64,000 nucleotides of DNA, taken from positions 1,860,001 to 1,924,000 of the forward strand of contig OZ020488.1 in the NCBI GenBank assembly GCA_963971405.1, given 5' to 3'. How positions within the stretch are numbered: the stretch's first letter is position 1; each line of letters begins with the position of its first letter. Shown in pieces: positions 54,701-63,843 of this stretch. Below the pieces are notes generated by a model. That model saw only the letters and a program-made list of their open reading frames with translations. It had not been told where the DNA came from and did no database searches. Both the position numbers and the translations under genes were made by a program. The DNA comes from Psococerastis gibbosa. Its lineage: Eukaryota; Arthropoda; Insecta; Psocodea; Psocidae.

Positions 54701-57700
54701 TGTCATGTAGCCTATTAGAGGACGGCGCACCCTGCCAGCGATTTTTAATCTACCGAGTAGTGGTCCAGACTGTGCATACTGTGCATTTTATTTGCAGCCC
54801 TAATTCAAAGGAAATATGGAATTGCGAGTCTTCGATCATTCTCACGCGTTCCAACGTCGGAGAAATTACTCCGATTGAGCTACTCGAGTTCGTGCCATTC
54901 AATAGGTATATTCATGCGGTAAGTTCTTCTTGTTATGGAGATTAGATTATTGAAAGTAATTGACACGGAAACAAAACTAATAGTAATGCCAGAATAATCA
55001 AGTGGGCACACGTCCATTAAAATAATAAGCAAGTGAAAGTTGTATAACTGACCCAACCCAATGAATGCTTCTTGTTTGTTTTGTTTACATTAATAAGAAC
55101 TAAAATATACTGTGTGTAAATTAAAAAAAAATAGCCGTAGCCGTTTTTTAGAAGTTTTTTTAAACCTATTTTTATTTTACAAATCTACCTAAGCCAAGAA
55201 AAGGTTAGTTGTAGGGTGGCTACGATAAGGGGACTAATGATACCCGGACTGTACTTAGTACTTAGGACAGGACTTAGTCAATGCATATCTAGATTCCTTT
55301 CGAATTGCCAAGACTTTTCCCCCTCTAATTATCTCTTAATTGGGTTCTGTAATTTTAGCGACTACGTGAAAAAAGGTATGAGGCAATGCGGACTATTCAG
55401 AAGTACAGTTTTCCGGCCATCATGAATGGGCACAACACGGTTATGGTTTCGGAGCCGCGGTCCGGCAAAACGCTCGGCTATATTCTGCCTGTAATGAACC
55501 ACCTGGCGTTGGAGGCGGAGAAGCAGCCGTTCGCCCATGGACACGGACCTTTAGCCGTGATTGTGTGCGCCAGTGCGAGGACTTGCGGCTACATCCACGA
55601 CATTTGCAAACGTTATGCCAATTTTGCATTGCAACGCGGGACCAAGAGTACTCGCATTTTGGCCGTCCATGGTGGAGGTGCTGAGAAGGAGAAATATGTA
55701 AGTAATAATATAAAAAAATAGGTTCTCCATGGGAGCATTCCGCACTATGAGTTCAAAGGTGTGTACAATTTTAAATATTGACTTGTCATTGACATTGATT
55801 CTCAAATGAAGAATAAAAATATAAAAAAGTAAATGGAACCACTCAAGCAATGACACAATGTATATGGGCTAAGAAACAGGTTAGGCTCGGTACACGCGGA
55901 CGATTCGACACGACCCCTATTGGGACGGTGACTAATGTTCAACTTCCAGAAAATTTCTTCACAATTCTGATTCTACTGCTTCGTCACGTAGCTCCGACCG
56001 TGAAAGCCTTTGTAATTATATATTGTAGTATGTGTATAGCTAAGTAGACCAAAAGTCGTTGTTAAAGTAATTTATTTAGTTCGTTTTCTGACCAATGAGT
56101 GATTCGCGTTTGTAAGCCGAAAACGGATGTACAGACTTGCCAGTGCTATGTACATTTTGGTATTCAGTATTACAGCTGTGTAAATGTTCGTTAATGTAAT
56201 GTATAGTGTTATTGCTTAATAAAGAAGTGAGCGTCTCGAGTTAGTCTTATTCCATTTGGGGAGACGTATTGTCAGGTGTATGTAGTCTGTTAATATTTCT
56301 AAGGCAAAAGAGTAATATATAATAATAATAATTGTGTATTGACCAGAAAATTGACAACTACATTTAAGAGAAAATAAATACATTTCTGACAATACATCAA
56401 TGACGGCGATGAGCGTAAGCCCATATAGCCCAAGCAATATACTTTTTGTATAGCAGTAAGCAAGGTCAGTTATGGATTTTATGGACTGTGTTAGAATGAG
56501 TTAGTATCGGAGATTTAGTTATTAGTTATTATATGTCCACGACTAAAAGAACTGTTGTTAATGGGGTTAGTGCTGGTCACATACTACATATCAAAATATA
56601 GAGAATTTCTTCCACTTGTACTCTGATTAGTGGCTCTGAAATCGATATTTCATAGAACTTAGACTTTGTGGAAAATATACGTAGTGGGAGTTGCTCTAAT
56701 GGGAATGGGGTGTCTGATTTGCTCCTAACACTACCTCAAGTGAGTTTCTTTTTCCGGTGCAACAGCTGGGAATGAACTTTCTATAATTTTGTCTGTTGAG
56801 AGATTTGTATCACCTTATAATATGTTTGCGATTTGTTGTTGATAGGTGGAGTTGACCAGTGGCTGTGAGCTACTGATTGCGACTGCTCACTGTTTGGCCC
56901 GTATGTTGAAGATGCGCCACGTGACCAATTTTGATCGGCTCAAGTGGCTTGTGTTTGATGATTTTAATGTGCTGATGTCACCTAATTTTGTCAACGCGGT
57001 GAGTGAAATGTTTGACTAGATGGTAGAGTACACTGGAGGGCACTGGGGTCGATTACCGATAAAAACGGAACATGGTCATATAATTCCCCTTCTGTGTAAA
57101 GCAAACCTGTCGAGGCGAGGATAGCGAGGATGATTTTTTTTCCTATTGCCCTGGTGTGTTGCAGTTTCGTGTTCTGTATATTTCTTTCCCATCCATTTCT
57201 TGTTCACCTACTGTTATCCATTCATTTTAAGTGTATGAAACGTTGCGGTCAATCACAGCATGATTCGTTCACCCCGAACTCTTCGCTCATCACTTCATTT
57301 ATAATCCTATCCCTTCTTGTCCTCTGACAGTGGTTTTTCATGTAACAATATGAAACTGGTGCTTAGGCTTAAAAAAAGCGAAAACCCAAAATGTTGAAAA
57401 CATGCTATTAACCGGTGAAGTAAAACTTATTCTTTGTTTGTTTATTAGACCAAATCGATCATGCATTTGAGTCAGATGATGGGAAAGGTGCAACCGATCC
57501 AGTATATCGTGGCCGCGGAGAAGCTGTCGGAGAAAGTGTGGGCAAAGGTGAAGGACTTTGGCCAATACAGCCTGCTGCTGGGCTCGCACATGGAGGCCGC
57601 CATTTACGCCCGACTCAAGCCCATAGCTCAAATAGTGGCCAAAGAGAAAAAATTGCACGCTGCTGTTGATGAGATAGTTGGTGAAATCGGACAACACCGC

Positions 57701-60700
57701 ATAGTCGTAGTGTGCCGCATGCAGAGCGAGGTGCTGGAGCTGGAGGAGGCTCTGCAGCGCCAAGGATACGAGCCGCTGGTTCTCCATGGGAGCATTCCGC
57801 ACTATGAGTTCAAAGGTGTGTACAATTTTAAATATTGACTTTTTTGTTTTATTACTAAGCCAACCTAGCGGAGTCTCTTACACTCAACTAGGAAGATCAG
57901 GGACCGCCTGCTATACATGCCCTCCGAAGCATGGCCAGAAAATGTAGCAAGTGTGCGACTCGAACCAACAACATTTTGGGGGAAAGTTGGAGTCTGTACT
58001 ACTACTCTTCATGCCCCTCCTTATAGCTACCGTAGCCTCCTCTTCTTTGTGTGTTTTATGAACCTTCTCCGCTCCTTCCTGTCTCTCCATCTCGGTCCAT
58101 TCATCACTTCCAGTCCCCCCCCCCCCTCCTGAAATCATCCTCAACCTGGTTTCTGTGCCTTTCCGCTCCCTTGGCCGTCCTCTCCTTCGTGTGTTGTTAG
58201 AGCCTTCTCAACTCCTCCTGTCTCTCTCCTTCCTCCTGTTCCAATTGTACACCCTTCTGGGTTCCCCCTCAATCTTGCCTTTGTGCCTCTCAAATTTAAT
58301 TTGTCAACATTTTATTCCAGGTGTTCTAGAAAAATGGCGGACGACAGATTTTCCGCTCCTCTTGTGCACGGACGACTCACTCATGATGCAAGGGTTTCGA
58401 ATTCATGATGCGACCTTTCTATTGCATTACAGTATCCCCGTCAAGTCCAAGGTTATGTTTGGCACACGGTTTTCTTTAGCTATGGATTACTATCGCAACC
58501 ACTTCAAAGAATCCGACGAGGTAAGATCCTTCAAAGAAGCCTAGAAACAGCGTCACATGTATTAAACACAGCATACTAGTACATGTTCAGCATTATTATG
58601 CCACCAGGACCTAGGTACATAGAAATACACACTACAAGGAAACAAGGTATTCCTCATGATACTGACGTATAGTAACAACGCAGGACTTACGCATTTTAAC
58701 AGACTACCAAGAGACAAGAAACAGTATATAAACTTAACTAAATTTGAAAACACATTTTTTTAAATAACGGTAGCAACGACAAACTAAGAGTAAACAATAC
58801 CAATTAAATATAAAAGTCATACAGTATATAATTTACAAATATAATATATATGTTATATTATTATTATTATATTATATACGTTAGGTTACATTTTCTGATT
58901 CTGACCTGTACTCGGGCGAGGCTCTCCAGCTTAGATGTGTCAGTATGTTGTATTTTTTTTGTGAAAATGAAGTTGAATTGAATTTGAGAACGGTATTAAC
59001 TTTATTTTCAGGACGAAAATGATATAAAAGCCGATAAAGACGTCAAAATTTTGATTTACATGGATGAAGAGACGCAAATCCAGTTAAAGTTAATTCTGGG
59101 CTTCCTCAAACGACTAGAAATTGGTCTCTGCCACGAAATAGTCCATACGAGTAAGAAAATTGACCGGGCCATTGAAGAAAAGAAAGAACTGGAGCCGCTC
59201 TGCACCGTCCTGCTTGGTCGCGGCAAATGTCCCAACACGCGAAAGTGTCCATCGCGACATATCGTGCTGCCGTGCGACGCTCTGCCAACGCCGCCCGCCG
59301 GACAGATCGTATTTTCGATATTGTCTGTGCTGGACACGGCGCACTGGGGCATACGTATACACTGCCTAAATGATAACGAAGGCAAGAAACATGAAATTGC
59401 CAACAAGTCTGTAGAAATAAAGGAAATTATGGAAGCTTTTTTCGGAGATAAAAACAATTGGTGAGTTTTCTAGCCCTTTGCTCTGTTAATACATATATGC
59501 TAGGTACTTATCCAACGCTCACGGAGCTGCGCCTGACCCTGCCAAGTCATTATTAGCGCTCTTGATCGATTGAAACGTTTGTAGATGGTCAGCATCCATG
59601 CGTCCACTTAAGCAGAGCGGGTATTGTTCAGAAGCACAGTTCTATATAGGAGCTCATTGTTAAAAAAATACTTAGTACAGTTTTACGTAATAAATTAAAA
59701 AACACAATTCAATTACACTTGACGAAACCGGTTGTGTGTTTTTTAATTTATTACGTAAAACTGTACTAAGTAATTTTTTAACAAAGAGTGACAGAAAGTT
59801 TTACAAAGTTACTAGTAGTAGTAGTAGTAGTGTTCGTCGGGTTAATAACGACTTAGGCCTCAAATTTGGGCCCATAGAGCGACCCCGACTTGACTGTCCT
59901 ATGCCCCAGCCCATAGGACAGTGGACCTCCTGATTATAGTGGATTCCGAACCACTTGGGAAACACAGTGAAGTCACACGATTAGTTCGGAGGTGACCAGG
60001 ACAAGTCCTACCATGTTTCCCTACCGGCATTGTGCACACAACCAAGTCATCTGCAGCTTTGAACCTGCTCTGGTCCGCTGGATTCAACTTGGTTTGGCGG
60101 CCGGCTAGACTACAAAGTTACTAAGGAGACTATTATGTTTATTCTATATAGGAGAGATGGGACACTCGAGCGCGCCAAAAATATTTTTGAATCCTGGGGC
60201 CACCTGGTACGTTTTTTTCAATTGCTAGTCTTAGGAGACGTGGCATCAGGTGGTTCAGGATTAAAAAAATATTTTTGGCCCGCTCGAATGTCCCATCTTC
60301 CCAATGTAGAACTAGTCAGAAGCAGCCAGGTCTTGGCGGAACAGGTGTCTAGTTGTACATCGGAAACCGGGCGAGAAAAATAGTTGTTGGCTATGGGAGT
60401 CTTCAACAGGGGTTCCCGTGGCTGTCCAGTGTCCTGGTAGTGTATAAATTATAGCTTTTCCGCTGACACAGGACTTTGGCGTAGGTGAGACCAGTCCGGG
60501 GACTTGGTTCGTTTATAAACGCGGGTGTTTGGTTTCAGGCGGTGCTTTCGTGAAAAGTGTAATATCGGCGACTTGTGTGCTGCTCGTGATGTTAAAGGAA
60601 AGTTTTACAGAGGAAAGATTAAGAGCATCGAGTCGTACAACAAGCGGCGCTTGCCCGACAAAGTCATCGTCGAGGCCCTGGATGAAGGCCTAGAGGGCAG

Positions 60701-63700
60701 CTTTAAGGTACGTTTCAAGCTAAGTTTAGCCCAATGATACTAGTTGTATGGAGAACAAGTTATATAAAGGAGAGAATTTTTTGTCATTGGCATAGCTGGA
60801 AACACAGTTGTACACATAGTGGAAACACAGTGTTGTTAAGCTGCAAATACACGATCCAACATGGTTGTACAATTTGGTCTGCAGCCGACCCTCCATGAGG
60901 ATATGACGCAGTCAAAGTAAAAGTAAGTGGTGTTGGGTACTACTAGTAATCCATCCTATACTTAAGCTACGCCTTTGAGGAAGGAGCCCCACATCGCTGT
61001 GTACAATTCAAAATCATGCGTTTTCTCCATTATTTTGGCAGGTCTCTGAGCTCATGGAACTGCCGAGAAAGCTGCGTGACTGCGACCTCTACCCACGGCA
61101 ATCCGTGCAAATGCTCATTGCGGGTGTTCTGCCCGTCGACTTTGACTCTCACTGGGGCCTGCCCGCCAAGGATATGGCACGGGGGGTCATGGACCGGAAA
61201 CTAGGCGAGGACGACGAGTGGTGGGCGAGGATAAAACTTGCCCTGCCGGGAGTGCTGGTCGTCGAGCAGCCCCTCATCATGCGGCACTTGCACTTTGCCC
61301 AGAGTATCGTCCCTGAGTTCGACTATGTCGAGGATCTCGTAGCGAAGGGTCTGGCTGTGCGGTACAAGGAGCATTTGGCCCTTCTAGAGGCCTTCGCGAA
61401 GGAGGGTGGTCTTGCGCTTGACCCTGGACCGAGTGAGTACTTAATTACATACAGTAGAATAATTGCGATATAGCTGGCCCTGCCGGGTCACTTGTTGGGC
61501 CCCTCCCGTTTGCCTGGATTATCGTCACTGTGCCCAACTATGTTAAGGATTTCGTAGTGAGGGATCTGGCGGTGCAGTACAAGGCGCATCTGCTTTGATG
61601 GGTTATTTAAGGATAATACAATTTATTGAGATGGGAAAATGCAAGTTTACTGCCTAAGCTTGCATTTTTGTAATGTAGTCCTCAAGGCGATTCTTGGATA
61701 TTTGTTGCCATGGACCGAGAAATGAATTATTGTCGCAAAAACCCAACGACCCTTTGTTAAAAAACAAAAATTGGAACTTATAACCATAATAAAATTGGTT
61801 TTTTATGTTAATGTTGGTTAATGTGCTGTTTTAGAAAAGCCAGACCCGTTCAAACCGCAGTGGGCTCATTTCCACGAGGAGTTACCACAGGTGATTTTTA
61901 CTGGAGCTCTCAGCCTACAAACTGTCTTTGTTAGACAGAGTCAATTTGATAAGTTGTAAGTACGAAATTCAGTAATAATTCTCTACAATAAATAAAGACT
62001 TGTTCTATTACTGGACTAACGTAGGGGAGTTGAGACTATTTGCAGAAAAATAGGCACATTTTTTGGTATAATATCGCATCTGTTATTCTCAAAATTCGAG
62101 TATTAGCTGATGAAAAATGACCCAAAGAACTTAAAAAGTATTGATTGCCTGCTTTCTTCTTTGGCCTACGATTGGGTTGCCAGGGCTAAAGGGGTGCACA
62201 AAAGTAGGTAAACTGCTTTAATCGAGCCATATATGAAATGAGAGGTTATTTTTTTCTCCGTGCAACGGCAAATGGTGGTTTTTGCAGAAGTGTGGCTGAA
62301 CTATATAATAAAACGACAATGATCCGGTGAATACAGTGTATTTGAAGCGAACGGCGGCAAACTGCTAGCGCGTGTTTCCTGTTCAATTTCGAGCAAAATA
62401 GCTTACATATGGTTACACCAGAAATATACCGTTATCGAGTTAGGTAGGTTAATATTATAGATTAAGGGTAACATGAGGGAGATGATGTGCCGGCGCGGTT
62501 GTAGTGGGCTGTACAGTCAGCCAAAGTAGTGTCGTAGTTAGCTGATTGCTTTTGCTTCCAGACTGACCTCTTTGGAGGACGATTGCCAGAAGGTGGGCGA
62601 CTGGGAAGTCTCGAGAAAGAAGCCGCTACATTGGGACGTCGGAGCAATGTACCTGGCTCGTGATAGGGAATCCAAAAGGTACGTTCATGTCAAGTGTGGA
62701 CTGAACTGAGCTATGAAACTGAAAGTTAGGCGTAGGATTGGCGAGTTCAGGTCGCAAAATGTACTTCCCAAAGTTATTTCGTTTTATGAATTGCACTGAT
62801 ATTATAAGTTAAAAATTCTTAAATCCTTTTTTCTAAATGAACACAACGGACAGCTTATTTTGAGTGCCAAAAGGGAAGGGCTAATACTGATTACTTTTAA
62901 TTAATTTTAAGTTTAAAAACTGACATCAGGTTAGTTTTTATTTTTTATTTTTGACAAAAGTCAACTTGCTACTTGCTTCGAATAGCGTCAAAAGCTCATT
63001 CCATTATATTGATAATGAAAAAGGGAACATTTTTTCCGCCCGACATGGATCCACGTTAGTTTCCTATTCTTAATTATCAGCGGCAACTTGCTTCTGTATC
63101 CTATCGCCTCAGGACCTCAGCATTAGGGACATGTGACTAATCTAGTCTAGTCCAGTGGCTAATCCGACCAATGTGGATCCTACTTCACCAACCGTGCCCT
63201 TGCCCCTCTTCTATCGTCCCTCCATATAGGTGTTGTTCTCTCTGTCGTGTGCTTTTTTCTTGTACGTTTTTCTACTAGCTCCTCAAGACCTTTTCCTTAG
63301 TGAAGGGATCTTAAGGGAATTCGACCCTCTTCAAGTTACAATTTTCTTCGCTCTGGTAGCTCCGGATATGCTTTACTACAGCGAAGCCACTTAACAACCG
63401 TCTCACACAATCGCCAAATCCCGTCAGACCAGCAAGTGTTTGATTTCTGACAGGTTTAGATAATTTTTGTATTTGAGGCCGCTGGGCAAATGGCACATGG
63501 TTCATATTGACCGGACTGCAGGTTGCTGCAAGTCAGTATTTCCGACAAGAAACACTGTGTTTCCACGAGTTATGCCAATGGCGGTCATGTGCCTTGCACC
63601 ACCATCTCCAGCCTCACCGTCTACGGAAGGAACACTGAGTGGCGCCACCATGTTCCAATGCATTTCCTTATTAGTTATTTGTTGTTAATTATTATTTGTT

Positions 63701-63843
63701 TCAGGTGGAACCGCGCACAATTGCAGTCCGTGGCAGCTGACTGTGCGACCATGTTGTTCGTCGACTACGGCGATGTGGCTAATGTTGCTCTTTCGGATAT
63801 TACTCGCATCACACGCAAGCTCATTACCCAAATGCCTTGCCAG
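45001..63843 (+). CDS. TDRD12: TDRD12-like Tudor/helicase protein of the piRNA pathway (gene span, 3' part beyond window)
   Basis: Fifteen coding exons with GT-AG borders join without a frame break into at least 1269 codons. Order: eTudor 1 (about 1-200), Ser/Asp-rich linker (about 202-413), degenerate DEAD-box helicase (about 455-807), CCCH finger C-x8-C-x5-C-x3-H (in exon 10), eTudor 2 (about 960-1140), eTudor 3 (about 1150-1269). Motif I keeps SGKT, but motif II is DDFN instead of DEAD and the HRIGR motif is lost, as in Yb/TDRD12 proteins, so ATP-driven unwinding is doubtful. TDRD12 proteins act in germ-cell granules with PIWI and other Tudor proteins in piRNA amplification. The start is the first ATG after the acceptor at 44991. 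The gene continues past 63843 since exon 15 ends in a donor. Confidence 0.9.
45409..46025 (+). pseudogene. non-LTR retrotransposon C-terminal end in intron 1
   Basis: After a TTA repeat the frame to 45692 reads KYNTRNPRKLKFEITY, then KLLIPKILNELPPQMKKFKQ and IKRWL, the usual carboxy end of a non-LTR reverse transcriptase. A TA microsatellite (45749-45784) and the tail GGATACTGGACAGGGAAAAG with (AAAG)n follow. A second, interrupted copy lies in intron 4 (50640-54600). Confidence 0.6.
46306..46943. mobile_element. hAT-like non-autonomous element with reiterated internal units (intron 1)
   Basis: The ends are CAAGCCCGTAGCCAGG and the inverted GGGCTACGGCCTTG, flanked by GTACATGA (46298-46305) and ATACATGA (46944-46951), an 8-bp duplication with one mismatch. 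Inside, a ~130-bp unit with GGGCCCGGGGG, then AAAATATAAGTGCACAATAG and GGGGTTTTACGGATTTTAAC recurs three times. A further copy lies just outside at 47075-47293. Confidence 0.6.
47075..47293. repeat. partial copy of the neighbouring hAT-like element
   Basis: GAGGAGGGCCCGGGGGGCTC, a G tract and the TAACAGCAGTAAAGTTTATA block match the repeated unit of 46306-46943. It ends AAGGCTGCGGCCTTG, similar to that element's right terminus. No left end is visible. Confidence 0.5.
48117..48352 (+). CDS. TDRD12: TDRD12 exon 2
   Basis: The acceptor TATATTTCAG precedes it and the donor GTAAGT follows. It encodes RVVVYCKTLHSWERAEVRRH and HIVYLVDRGGSLSVSNVRL, the Tudor barrel core (Y/W and V-D-x-G positions) of eTudor 1. 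It ends with two bases of a split codon. Confidence 0.9.
48707..48903 (+). CDS. TDRD12: TDRD12 exon 3
   Basis: The split Lys codon is completed and WCAEARELTAKLAFKQVIVR then GVLLGDIEVRRKGG follow, the second half (SN-like part) of eTudor 1. The donor GTATGT follows CTACCAG. It ends with one base of a split codon. Confidence 0.9.
49086..49321. mobile_element. hAT-like non-autonomous element (CAATGGCGGATCC family), copy 2, intron 3
   Basis: The termini are CAATGGCGGATCCAC and GGATCCGCCCTTG, flanked by TTAATACC (49078-49085) and TTAGTACC (49322-49329), an 8-bp duplication with one mismatch. A 13-C tract lies near the right end. It is related to 33224-33423. Confidence 0.65.
49988..50624 (+). 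CDS. TDRD12: TDRD12 exon 4 (acidic/Ser-rich linker)
   Basis: The longest exon (637 bp) begins with EDDDGNESDSSADSFASAVS and is rich in Ser, Asn and Glu, so it is likely disordered. Its end is charged (KEKEVNEQDENFN). It lies between eTudor 1 and the helicase, where related proteins also have a variable linker. Confidence 0.85.
50853..53515. mobile_element. piggyBac-like non-autonomous element, 2.66 kb
   Basis: TTAA stands directly outside both ends (50849-50852 and 53516-53519). The right end, read inward on the minus strand, begins GCCTGAGTGACAGGGATCTA. The matching left arm begins at 51237 (ACAGGGATCTAGAGCTCTAC) because a palindromic insert occupies the very tip. The arms pair for about 190-230 bp, including GAGGAACGCAATGCAAAAT. 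The 1.8-kb middle has no transposase. Confidence 0.6.
50855..51234. mobile_element. palindromic MITE at the tip of the piggyBac-like element
   Basis: The left arm GAGTGTTCAAAATGTTTTGT continuing AAACAAGAAATT is mirrored at the right by AATTTCTTGTTTACAAAACA and TTTTGAACACTC. Imperfect pairing continues inward for about 90 bp. Its outermost GCCTGAGTG resembles the end of the host element. Confidence 0.6.
53681..54541 (+). mobile_element. dispersed repeat F, copy 3 (intron 4)
   Basis: Same family as 40367-41216. The left end is slightly altered (TTCCAATTTCCAGTAGTATA). It ends at AAACTCGGACCGGTTCT. It carries the TCTGTC microsatellite and a C tract near the right end. Confidence 0.65.
54798..54918 (+). 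CDS. TDRD12: TDRD12 exon 5
   Basis: The acceptor TATTTGCAG and donor GTAAGT bound 121 bp that complete a split Ser codon and encode PNSKEIWNCESSIILTRSNV and TPIELLEFVPFNRYIHA. This precedes the helicase and restores phase 0. Confidence 0.85.
55359..55697 (+). CDS. TDRD12: TDRD12 exon 6 (helicase motif I)
   Basis: It encodes a Q-motif-like IQKYSFPAIMNGHNTVMV, then motif I SEPRSGKT, and the conserved GPLAVIVCASARTCGYIHDI stretch (motif Ia region) typical of TDRD12. Its donor is GTAAGT at 55698; phase is 0 at both ends. Confidence 0.92.
55722..55785 (+). repeat. displaced copy of the exon 8 3' end (intron 6)
   Basis: About 64 bp from GGTTCTCCATGGGAGCATTC to AAATATTGACTT matches 57778-57842, which covers the last ~36 bases of exon 8, its GT donor and the first intron bases. 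I see no differences between the two. It lies 25 bp after the exon 6 donor, in the same orientation. Confidence 0.75.
55790..56840. other. TDRD12: remainder of TDRD12 intron 6
   Basis: No coding sequence. A second copy of the (ATT)n retroelement tail of 39238-39365 lies at 56325-56437. The open frame at 55850-56047 has no recognisable features. Confidence 0.5.
56846..56998 (+). CDS. TDRD12: TDRD12 exon 7 (helicase motif II)
   Basis: It encodes SGCELLIATAHCLARMLK followed by WLVFDDFNVLM. The DDFN stands where DEAD-box enzymes have DEAD, so the catalytic glutamate is missing. Phase is 0 at both ends. Confidence 0.9.
57449..57815 (+). CDS. TDRD12: TDRD12 exon 8 (start of helicase C-domain)
   Basis: It encodes the segment around PIQYIVAAEKLSEKVWAKV (motif III position without SAT) and then HRIVVVCRMQSEVLELEEAL and LVLHGSIPHYEFKG, the motif IV and following parts of a RecA-like second domain. 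It ends with one base of a split codon. Confidence 0.9.
57843..58015 (-). mobile_element. tRNA-derived SINE in TDRD12 intron 8
   Basis: Same SINE as at 38581 and 42071. Its tail end starts immediately after AAATATTGACTT, the point where the displaced exon 8 copy at 55785 stops matching. The head region is partly decayed. Confidence 0.6.
58321..58520 (+). CDS. TDRD12: TDRD12 exon 9 (helicase motifs V and VI)
   Basis: It encodes LLLCTDDSLMMQGFRIHDAT and FLLHYSIPVKSKVMFGTRF, aligning with the T-D-x-x-x-x-G motif V and the place of motif VI, where HRIGRTGR is replaced by a degenerate MFGTRF. This supports an inactive or altered helicase. Confidence 0.9.
59012..59460 (+). CDS. TDRD12: TDRD12 exon 10 (CCCH finger)
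   Basis: It encodes ILIYMDEETQIQLKLILGFL, then the CCCH finger CTVLLGRGKCPNTRKCPSRH (spacing 8-5-3), then the start of eTudor 2 (GQIVFSILSVLDTAHWGIRI). Both features are characteristic of TDRD12. It ends with two bases of a split Trp codon. Confidence 0.92.
59657..59784. mobile_element. 128-bp hairpin MITE (intron 10)
   Basis: TTGTTAAAAAAATACTTAGT continuing to AAATTAAAAAACACA is mirrored by TTTTTTAATTTATTACGTAA and a TTTTTTAACAA end. The stem is about 50 bp with a 25-base loop. Confidence 0.65.
60154..60299. mobile_element. short hairpin MITE, copy 2 (intron 10)
   Basis: The arms AGATGGGACACTCGAGCGCG and the inverted CGCTCGAATGTCCCATCT, with shared inner AAAAATATTTTTGAATCCTG, match the element at 33590-33735. 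Confidence 0.6.
60539..60707 (+). CDS. TDRD12: TDRD12 exon 11 (eTudor 2 core)
   Basis: It encodes CNIGDLCAARDVKGKFYRGK and VIVEALDEGLEGSFK, the Tudor barrel core of eTudor 2. The usual Y-G after D is replaced by EG, so the dimethylarginine cage may be incomplete. Phase 0 at its end. Confidence 0.9.
61042..61432 (+). CDS. TDRD12: TDRD12 exon 12
   Basis: It encodes VSELMELPRKLRDCDLYPRQ, then MLIAGVLPVDFDSHWGLPAK, the completing part of eTudor 2, and IVPEFDYVEDLVAKGLAVRY with KEHLALLEAF. A decayed copy of its second half lies in the following intron. It ends with one base of a split Lys codon. Confidence 0.9.
61470..61600 (+). pseudogene. decayed duplicate of TDRD12 exon 12 (intron 12)
   Basis: The sequence resembles the last ~200 bases of exon 12: CTGGCCCTGCCGGG at the start, then TATCGTC, a CAACTATGTTAAGGATTTCG part (exon: CGACTATGTCGAGGATCTCG) and CTGGCGGTGCAGTACAAGGC (exon: CTGGCTGTGCGGTACAAGGA). 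It has deletions and a stop, lacks splice sites and does not continue the reading frame. Confidence 0.6.
61835..61955 (+). CDS. TDRD12: TDRD12 exon 13
   Basis: It encodes KPDPFKPQWAHFHEELPQ and VIFTGALSLQTVFVRQSQF, which begins a third eTudor unit. The donor GTAAGT follows a split Leu codon. Confidence 0.85.
62562..62678 (+). CDS. TDRD12: TDRD12 exon 14
   Basis: It encodes LTSLEDDCQKVGDWEVSRKK and LHWDVGAMYLARDRESKR, the entry into the third Tudor barrel (G-x-M-Y-L-A pattern). Acceptor TTGCTTCCAG, donor GTACGT. Confidence 0.85.
62679..63704. other. TDRD12: TDRD12 intron 14
   Basis: About 1 kb with no recognisable coding sequence or bounded element; the short open frames at 63311-63505 and 63467-63688 lack features. 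Confidence 0.5.
63705..63843 (+). CDS. TDRD12: TDRD12 exon 15 (last coding exon in window)
   Basis: It encodes WNRAQLQSVAADCATMLFVD then YGDVANVALSDITRI, a canonical Tudor core with the F-V-D-Y-G-D motif. The donor GTGAGG at 63844 shows that the gene continues past the window. Phase 0 at its end. Confidence 0.88.
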
